Assembly: GCF_000512565.2 (NCBI RefSeq)
Contig: NC_089302.1
Location: 1,984,001 to 2,048,000, forward strand
DNA: 64,000 nucleotides
Direction of reading: 5' to 3'
Source: Kwoniella dejecticola CBS 10117
Taxonomy: Eukaryota > Basidiomycota > Tremellomycetes > Tremellales > Cryptococcaceae
This document shows positions 55,837 through 64,000 of this stretch, piece after piece. Position numbers and translations under genes: made by a program. Under the pieces are notes generated by a model, which was not told the DNA's origin, ran no database searches, and saw nothing but the letters and a program-made list of their open reading frames with translations. Position 1 is the first letter of the stretch, and the number at the start of each line of letters is the position of its first letter.

Positions 55837-57789
55837 CTAGACAGACGATAACCTCAATCGCCTTCTCAGTGTAGTGAGCCCAACTAACAGGATCCAAGCG
55901 TACGACTCGAATTGATCTTTGGAAACAAATAAGATCCCCTGGCATAAGACGGCTTTGACGATTTGGGCAGTCAAGCCTTTATACCACCCTTTGAAGCCGT
56001 GTTCTGCGTAAACGGCTTGAAGGAGCGATAAGGCGTGTTTGTGATGATGGTGGTATTTGTGACTTTGACCACGTTTCTTGTTTAACCCCGGTCGAACTGT
56101 CTTTTCTGCTGATTCATTCTGGTCTTGGTTTTTGGGTAGATCGATGGTAGCTGATCCGAAAGCTGGTGTAGCCGATGCGATTGATGCGTAAGATGGAGTC
56201 ACCTTGTCTTGGGAATCTGGTTGAGCAGTCTTGTCGGCCTCGACTTCGGTCGTGCTAGAGCCCTGATTTGTGTCTTCACCAATGTGAGTCTCACGTTGTG
56301 CGGAAGTTGAGGGTGAGCTGTGCTCGGTGTCGTATTGCACCTCTTCCGGAGAAGCTTTAGCCTGGAGTCTTACTTTTGCCTATATATGTGAGGAATGGGA
56401 TCAGCTCTTTCCCTCTTCTCCTCCCTTTTCCTCTCGATTCAGTGGATTCAGGCTGGGTATGGCGGCAACAAGCAAGAAAACGCAAAGCAGTCTCTGCAAG
56501 TGTCAAGAGGGAGAAGGATACGCGTACAATACACCTAGACTCGGACTCAGACTCACAAAGATGTAAGGATACGTAACGACCGTAGCTAACATCTTACTAA
56601 TTACACCCAACACAAACGCCTCCCCAACACCTAATTTACCCGCTGTACTTCCGCTGTGATCGCGGCTGAGGGCGGAACGCTTGGACAGCCGATACGATTT
56701 GAGTCGTTCGAATACGCCGTACGTTATTGCTGGATTGAAAGTTAAGACTAGACCCGGTTTCAGGCCTGTCCATAAGCCGGTTATACCGCTCTCACTGATG
56801 ATTTCGTTGGCGGTTTCTAGTAAACTTGGTGCGGATGAGCCTGTCTTACTCTGAGTCTTTTGTGTTGTATTGGTGTTAGTACTAGAAGTTGGATTTGGAC
56901 CTGGTGCATGCGAAATGGGATCCGGCTGCCATAGTTGTTGACGGGTCGCGATGACTTGGACGGGGATAGTGAATATCTGAGCTAACGCGCCGGCCAGAGC
57001 GCCGAGGAGTAATTCTGCAGGTGTCGAGATTGATGGTGGGCTTATAGGATTCGATTTGGAGGGTGAAGAAGAAGGAATCCTGGACGCCGATGAGAGTCGA
57101 CGGAGGTAGGAAGTACGTAGAAGAGTATGGAAGAAGAAATATGCGAATTCTGAAGTCACCGATGAGCAATAAGCAGGTCTCATCAGCTCAGCTAGTTTGA
57201 TCTGTCGCCAAGATAGATGACACAATAGGTATTAAACCTTGATAGATGATGATGATTGTGATAAGATGATAATAGGTAGTGCGGACATACGCTGAGAGAA
57301 GGTCCCTATCATACTAGCTCCAAACCCATGGAAGGCCCCTGATATACCTTCTTTCTTAAGGATCTTGAGCAACATCATTAACATGTCCCATCTTTTGATC
57401 TTGGCATATATGTATTTCTGTATATTTGATATTGATCGAGTTTGGCGTTTCCGATCGCGCGTCCCTGGGTCGAGATCCTTCTCGTCCTGGTTATGGGAGT
57501 GAGGAGAATTTAGGTCGACATCTTTGAGATCAGTGTCGTTGGTGTCGTCGTCGTTGTCATCGTCCTCGGCTTGAAGTCGGGTTTTGATTGTGTCGAGAGG
57601 ATAGACGGCACTGTGGAAAACAATGAGCAGTCAGCATCTGGTCCAACGGTGTACAAGATACGTTACCATCTGTGCAGCAGGTCGAAAAGTAGATGGTGAC
57701 CAGACCTACGCATTCGCAAATACAGAACCTAGAGCACCAGCTAGAGCCGATCCGAAGGGAGTGAGAGGAGGATGAGCAGCAGGAGCCAT
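55837..57789 (-). CDS. ANT1: Peroxisomal adenine nucleotide carrier (Ant1/PMP34 type)
   Basis: Start MAPAAHPPLTPFGSALAGAL (ATG 57789), exon 1 57710-57789, stop at 55837. The carrier signature of repeat 1 is AVYPLDTIKTRLQAE (split by an intron before AVYP). Repeat 2 has GALAGALAQIFTIPVQVIAT followed by RQQ, and repeat 3 has ISKMLATVVTYPYIFAKVRL followed by QA. GITGLWTGLKPGLVLTFNPA and GFKGWYKGLTAQIVKAVLCQ are the typical matrix-helix and even-helix segments. The PxxVxxTRQQ pattern in repeat 2 fits the peroxisomal Ant1/PMP34 branch, which imports ATP for fatty-acid activation, better than mitochondrial ADP/ATP carriers. Long hydrophilic insertions (Asp-rich after repeat 1, Ser/Glu-rich and His-rich within repeat 3) make it larger than usual. 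The carrier class is sure, the substrate is inference. Confidence 0.85.
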
Positions 57790-58571
57790 CGTGTGGGGTC
57801 TTCCCTCGTTACCCTGTACGTCGACTTAGTCTTGCGGAACCCTTTCTTTGTCGCGATGTTGGCTCGCGAGAGGATCAGAAGGGTTAGTCTTGTGCCGTAT
57901 ACCAAGAGATGTTGAGATCAGATCTTTCCAAAATGATCATCCAGAATAACAGTACTTGTACCAAAGTGTTTCCTCTTTTCATCACCGGTTATCTGGCTCT
58001 CATATGATTGCCGACAAACAAGATCATTACAAATCAGGCGGTAATCGATAAGAGGACCTTTAATACATGTTGTTGCTAATGAATCTATTTCAAGGTACCA
58101 AGACGTCACTCATTTCGTTTCGTCAGGTCCCGAATGGTTTCGATAATCTTTGCTCGTAGCGGGATTCGTATGCTGTGTTGTGCATGGTACGCGCGTGCCA
58201 TTGAGATCTAATCATTGTAGATAGATATGTGCTGATTGACTGCTTGGACGACGAAGGAAGACTCTGCATAGCCCACGGAAGCCAGTGAGAGAATCCCTTC
58301 TCCCCATCGACTACTCTTGCTCTTCCTTTGATCCACATACACGCGGCAGGGGATCGAGGCTCTCCACGTCATTTGTCAATTGTCGAGCACGGATCATCAA
58401 CCTACCCCACACTTTCCCCCTCAATTCTCTTACAGAATCACATTCCCCTACCTCTGCCTCGAGGATACAGCGTTCATCTGCTTCTCCCTTCTGATATATA
58501 TGTATATATATATCATTAACTTCCCTCCCTTCAGACACCCGTCCATTCTACTTTCTGCAAACGGAACGACC
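57790..58571. promoter_or_regulatory. Divergent promoter region of the carrier and PSD2-type genes
   Basis: 782 bp between divergent starts. A TATATGTATATATATATC stretch at about 58,495-58,512 lies 60 nt before the PSD ATG and may act as a TATA-like element. A pyrimidine-rich leader is present. No gene is seen. Confidence 0.45.
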
Positions 58572-61500
58572 ATGTCACCTAACACAGATGCCGCCCTTGC
58601 CCACTCCAACCCCAACAACCCCAACGATAACTCCCTTGATACACCGTCCCGACCACCCAGACTGAAGAGACTAGCTTCCAAGCCCCTCAAAATGGCAGCT
58701 TCAACTTTCCGATCGTCCAGAGCCCCTTCACCCGGTCCATCAGATACGACCAACACCTTGATCTCCTCGGACTCTGGGTTACCAGACACAGCGAGATCAG
58801 GTAGATTCGGTAGAAGGAAATCTAGACATGCTAAAATTCCAGCAGGAGTGGGCATGACCCCCGCACAGATCGCTTCTGCCGCCCAAGGACCTAGAAAACC
58901 CCTCGAAGGTGAAGAACCCGCTGCCTATCTCAGAGTAAGAGTCGTCAGTGCCAAAGGTCTCGTAGCGAAAGACAGAGGAGGTACTTCTGATCCGTAAGTC
59001 CAAGTCCCCCTTTACCGCCTAGCGGGGTCAAGGAGTCGCAGTATGTTTGTAAAGCTAATCATGTGTGATGTTGAAATGAAAGATTCCTCACCCTCCTCAT
59101 GCCTCCTTCTTCCCGTTTCTCCACCAAAGTAATCAAGAAATCACTGGATCCTACGTTCCCCGCGGAAACAAGCACATTTGATTTTCCGATTTACCTTAGT
59201 ATGACCGGCGTGATCGGAGGAAGAGGTATAGAGTGTGTCTTGTGGGACAAGGTGAGCTAAGGCGCCGTTCTTCCTTGCGAGCGATGCAAGCTCACAGCTC
59301 AACCGACTTTGCCAGGATCTTATGCGTAAAGAGTACATGGGCGAATTGACTATACCGGTCGAGAAGTGGTTCAACGAAGGCGACATCCACCTTTGGCACG
59401 AAAACATACCGGTGAGTATGCGTCCTAGCTCTCATTATAGCATGCTGACAAAGGCTTATATACTTCATTTCGTGTAAAGCTTTCAACGCAGAAACTCTTG
59501 TCTACCCGAAGAAAGCACACAGTCACCGGATCAGTATCATTCCAGATTGGCTTTGTACCTCCAAAAGAGGCCAGCGATCCTGAAGACGCCTTGAAGAGAG
59601 TCCGACGAGTATACGGATCCTTAGTCGAACAAGCTAGTGTCGGTAGACACGCTAATGGTGTCTTGGGCGTCCCGGCGGTAAGTCAACGGCTTACGTCTCG
59701 GGTACACCACGAGACCTCTCTGATCTTAGCTAATTATTTGGCGCACTACGTAGCACAAAGGAATTGGGACCGTGAAAATGCGACAAGAGCCTATCAGACC
59801 ATCAACTCTCGCCAAACCCACCTCAGTCGTGGCTTCCGCCATGTCCGGTATCGTCTCGTCCATGCGAGGCGGCCACAAGACCGTGCCCGTCGCTGGACAG
59901 CCTGTTCCTGACGATGTAGAAGACGATGATGAAGGTGAAGATGAAGAAGATCTACTGTCGGACGATGGAATGTCCAGCTCGTCCTCGGACGACGAATTTG
60001 AAGATGCCCTAGAAGAGGAAGAATCCGAAACTCCCATGGGATTAAGTGAATCTCCTTCGGTAGTAGAAAGCGCCGTTGCCGGTGTTAGCGAACAGACGGC
60101 TGGACTACCAGATTCGAAAGCCAAACGAGACAGTTCAGGATTATTGGCTCCAGCTCCGATCGTCCCCGGGCCAAAATCACCTTCGAAGACTGGTTCTCAG
60201 GGTGATTATTTCACACCCTCGATGGGCAAAGCTACTTCGAGTGATTCTACAGTCGGTACGCCCGGTGCTATGACGCCTGGAGGAACGAAGACACGACGCC
60301 CCCTTTTCAAGCGTGGAAAGTCAAGAACAGGATCTTCTACTCAGAGTCAAAGTCAATCGCAGACCGTAGAGAAAAAGAGATCGAAGAGAGGAGGGTTCAA
60401 CTTTGATGCGAGTCAAGGCAAAGAAGTTTTGGGTATTGTCATTCTTGAAATCAAAGGTGCAGAGGATTTACCGAAATTGAAGAATGGTGCGCGTCCCTAT
60501 TCAGCTAAGTGTTGACAACTTTCGTCTACTGTTAGCTAACAATGGTAAACTCCATCTTAACAGCCTTGAAATTTTCGTTCGATATGGACCCCTTCGTTGT
60601 GATTTCGTTCGGGAAGAAGGTATTCCGTACAAGAGTAATCAGACATTCCTTAAATCCGACGTGGGATGAGAAGTTGCTCTTCCATGTCCGACGACACGAG
60701 AGCTCTTACACGATGCAGTTTGCCGTTCTTGATTGGGACAAGGTGAGTTTCATGCATGTTTTTAGCTTTAACTCGTTGGCTCAAATGAACGACCGCGCAG
60801 GTATCTGGAAACGATATGGTCGGAACATGCACTTTGCCGTTGAGCGAGCTCATTGCGGATGCACCCAAACCCGATCCTGAGACTGGGCTGTATGACAAGA
60901 ACGTGGATGGAAAGCACGAGATGAAGGAGTTTACAGTGAGCACAGTCAAATTTGAATTTTGACGACTGCGAATTGACGGATCTTTCTCGCTAGCTCAACC
61001 TCAATACCGAGAAAGACGTGTCTTGGGAAGCCAGACACTCGCCCAAGCTTACAGTCCGAGCCAAATACGAACCTTACGATGCGCTTCGTCAACGATTCTG
61101 GCGACAATACATCACTCAATACGACGCAGACGATTCTGGCTGCATGTCGTACACTGAATTGACTGCCATGTTGGATTCGCTTGGCTCGACCTTGACCCGA
61201 CGAACTATCGAGGGGTACTTCGAAATCTGCGGCAAATCAGCTGAGAAGGATGAATTGACTATGGAAGAAGTGATACACTGCCTGGAGAACGAAGTGACCA
61301 AATCGCGATCCGAGAAAGAGAAAGTCTCGACCGACGACTTGACGTCCGCCAATGGTCTCGGGGGAGCTACGCCTGCTATCTCAGCTCGACCGGCTCAAGA
61401 AGGTCTGGATACTACCGGACCTCAGGGTAATATTCACCCCTCAGCCGGCGTGGATCCTGATGAGCTCGCTGAACACATTGAGAGGAGCCGGCCAAAAAAT

Positions 61501-63321
61501 CAAGAAGGAGCTGCGAAAGACGGGGAAGATGTCGCGGGCAATGTACAACCGATCTCGGCGTCCGATCGTGATGTACCGGCTGTGAAAGTGGAACGAACGG
61601 CTTCAGTAGACGGAACGACTATTCCTTCCAACCAGAACAAACGAGACACCTACGATGATGGAGGAGACACCACTCCTGGATCAATTACCTATTCGGAAAC
61701 GGAAGAGCTCGATAATGACCCGGAATCACCACCCGAAGACGATCGAGAAAGAGTAATCAACATCAAGACTTGTCCATTGTGTCACAGACCGAGATTAGGG
61801 AAAAAGTCTGAACAAGACATCGTCACTCATCTGGCTGTTTGCGCGTCGGCCGATTGGTCAAGAGTCGATAGAATCGTCACTGCGAACTATGTTACCTCGT
61901 CACAAGCTCAAAGGAAGTTCTTGTCGAAGATCGTGAACAAGGTAGCGATTGGTTCTTACGCTCTCGGAGCGAATTCTGCGAACATCTTGGTGCAAGACAG
62001 GCGAACTGGACAATTGCAAGAGGAAAAGATGGCTGTGAGTGACATCGCCTTGTGCTTCTTTCGAAACTCTATGGGGGGTTATTCTGATGATCGGAAACGT
62101 ATTTGTAGGTTTACGTGAGGCTGGGTATTCGAGTCTTGTATAAAGGTGCCAAAGGCCAAATGCACAGTGTGCGAGGTGAGCTTTCCGGCTCCATGACAGA
62201 TTTGAAGGCATAAGCTTACCATCAGTCTCAATGTAGCTCGTAAATTACTCAAGTCGTTATCCGTCAAACAGGGCCTGAAATACGATTCGCCATCCTCCGC
62301 AATCGATATACCAGGTTTCATCGCGTTCCACAATCTTGACACCAACGAGATCCTTGATCCCCTTGACTCGTTCAAGAATTTCAACGAGTTCTTCTACCGA
62401 AAACTGAAACCTGACGCTCGACCCGTTGATGAACCCTCCAACGAGGGGAGATTAGTCAGTTGTGCAGATTGCAGGATGATGGCTTTTGAAACTGTCAATG
62501 AAGCTACTTCGATCTGGATCAAGGGACGTGAATTTACGGTTGCCCGATTACTCGGACCGAATTACAAAGATGTGGCTGCAAGGTATGAGGGTGGAGGACT
62601 GGCTATTTTCAGATTGGCTCCTCAGGATTATCACAGGTTCCATTCGCCTGTGAAAGGTGTGGTGGGCAAGATGACATTGATAGATGGGGAATATTATACG
62701 GTCAACCCGCAGGCGATCAGGACGACGTTGGACGTGTATGGTGAGAATGTGAGAAAAGTAGTTCCGATTCAGAGTGAAGAGTTTGGACTGGTGATGACTG
62801 TCTGGATTGGAGCTATGAGTGGGTTAACTTTTGTTTCTACTTCTTTTTCCTGCTTTTGCTATTTCTGCTTGATCTCAGCTGCTAGTCTGTTGCACGAAAT
62901 GTACAGCGAAATTTGAGGCTGATGCGCTCGCGTTGATGTTTTCAGTGGTCGGAAGTATACTTACGACGGTCGAGGAGGGCCAAGAAGTTGATCGAGCGGA
63001 CGAATTGGGATATTTCGCATTTGGTAAGTCTAGTCCACCTCATTTTGATGATTGCAATCATGACAAGGAGGTGAAGATTTGGCTAATCTTTTGCGTTTGT
63101 TGGTGATGGGTAATTTAGGCGGTTCAACGATTGTTTGTCTCTTCGAGAAAGGGTCTATGAAATTCGATGAAGATTTATTACAGAATGGAAGAGCTAGTAT
63201 CGAGACGCTAGTAAGGATGGGTAGCGGGATAGGCAGGAGTACCAAGAAATCGAATAACGCTTCGGGAGTAGTTAGCGGGATGACTACTCCTGCGAGCGCA
63301 AGCGCCATTGAGAAGGCTTAG
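58572..63321 (+). CDS. PSD2: Phosphatidylserine decarboxylase with C2 domains and EF hand (PSD2 type)
   Basis: Twelve exons sum to 1,300 residues (last exons 62237-62818, 62946-63023, 63119-63321). The enzyme makes phosphatidylethanolamine from phosphatidylserine; PSD2-type forms act in Golgi/endosomal membranes. A first C2 domain starts YLRVRVVSAKGLVAKDRGGT and SDPFLTLLMPP. A second reads VLGIVILEIKGAEDLPKLKN, DMDPFVVISFGKKVFRTRVI and LNPTWDEKLLFHV. An EF-hand follows (YDADDSGCMSYTEL), then a Cys/His segment (CPLCHRP...HLAVCASADW). The decarboxylase domain includes VSCADCRMMAFETVNEATSI, FRLAPQDYHRFHSPV and VIPIQSE-like strands. The autocleavage motif GGST lies in YFAFGGSTIVCLFEKG, with its first Gly codon split by an intron (63023/63119). 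Linkers between domains are Ser/Asp/Glu-rich. All catalytic landmarks seem intact. Confidence 0.95.
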
Positions 63322-64000
63322 GAGAGGTGTATGAATTGATGGACAATGGATATCGAGAGCAAGAGTGCAAGAGCGTAAGAGTTGAAAAGAGCTTGCTTGG
63401 TGAAGTCTTTGCGTGAGGGAGAGCATTGTGTATACATACGTATGATAACGAACAACGAAGAACGAAACATAACGAAAAATGACATTTACATAAATCCCAT
63501 TGTACTATAGTAATCAATCACAATTCAGCCGAAGATAAAACACATGTTTATAGACATGCATATGCGAACGAATCACTGGGAAATTTAGGATTGGAATCGG
63601 CCATGCATGTGCGATGGGCTGTGTAGCATGCTATAGAGGACGGTGTGAACGTTGATTGAGCTATATACAGTACTCACCAAGAATGACTAGTTATGCCTAT
63701 CCTATATATCCTATAACAGCACGATGATCCCTCCACATCAGATGTCCACTCGTTTTCTCTTGGGTCAAATCTACATTCTTTCATCCTACTCAGCTGAATC
63801 AGTACCAAAATCAGCTGAATCAGAGATCAAGACCATCTATAAATGTTCGCAGTCGTTCTTTAATCACGAACAGCAAAGGAGTGATCAGAGTCCCCTTCTT
63901 AATTCATCAATCCATCAATCCATCAATCCATCACCCCGAGGTCCTGAGGTCCTGGTCGACTGCCTGGCGATTACCGAATAATGTCCATCCTGACTCCAGG
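63322..64000. other. Intergenic at the right window edge
   Basis: 679 bp after the PSD stop. An AACGAAGAACGAAACATAAC-type A-rich region follows the stop at about 63,447-63,475. A plus-strand ORF (63,724-63,981) has TCAGCTGAATCAG and ATCAATCC microrepeats and no protein character. No gene is called. Confidence 0.4.

Noticed and set aside
1..64000. Mating-type locus, transposons, tRNA or rRNA genes, CRISPR
   Set aside because: None of the expected genes or sequence signatures (pheromone, homeodomain factors, transposase or reverse transcriptase motifs, tRNA boxes, regular spacer repeats) was seen.

Overview
The window looks like nuclear chromosomal DNA of a basidiomycete yeast of the Tremellales (Cryptococcus/Kwoniella type). 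The genes are packed on both strands and almost every one is interrupted by several short introns (mostly about 45-110 nt, donors GTGAGT/GTAAGT, acceptors TAG/CAG). Exons can be tiny (6, 11 and 12 nt), and the proteins have long Ser/Pro/Gln-rich disordered tails. No prokaryotic features, rDNA, tRNA, CRISPR array or transposon could be recognised. The genus is an inference; the intron style and protein families are what the sequence shows.

Left part (1-18,560): an unrecognised gene running off the left edge, a small unknown gene, a four-TM tetraspan protein with a long glycine/glutamine-rich tail, an Asteroid/XPG-type nuclease-fold protein, the Arp2/3 subunit ARPC3, dihydrofolate reductase, a PMT2-type protein O-mannosyltransferase, ribosomal protein uL4 (RPL4) and the rRNA pseudouridine methyltransferase EMG1/NEP1.

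Accessory island (about 18,560-25,090): a 190-nt pyrimidine tract, then three head-to-tail GNAT-type acetyltransferase paralogues (19,278-20,664; 21,252-22,621; 22,979-24,399). All three can be read as intact six-exon genes with mostly conserved intron phases but strongly diverged sequence. Two weak hypothetical genes lie within and beside the array. This is the most lineage-specific part of the window.

Right part (25,430-64,000): an unknown SP-rich protein; a protein with an RNase H1-type hybrid-binding (viroplasmin-like) domain but no nuclease domain; a gene-poor 2.8-kb stretch; BCK1-type MAPKKK; fimbrin; histone H3 with an unusual tail; MED11; a homocysteine S-methyltransferase with insertions; TIP41; SRP19/SEC65; calcineurin A; a peroxisomal ANT1-type carrier; and a 1,300-residue C2/EF-hand phosphatidylserine decarboxylase (PSD2 type). 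Several of these act in stress, cell-wall and TOR/phosphatase signalling (BCK1, calcineurin A, TIP41, PMT2) or at cortical actin (ARPC3, fimbrin). There is no operon logic, and their proximity is probably incidental.

Best candidates for a second look: the histone H3 tail, in which the residue after K27 is Gln and two residues are added before K36; the GNAT array; and the orphan hybrid-binding-domain protein.
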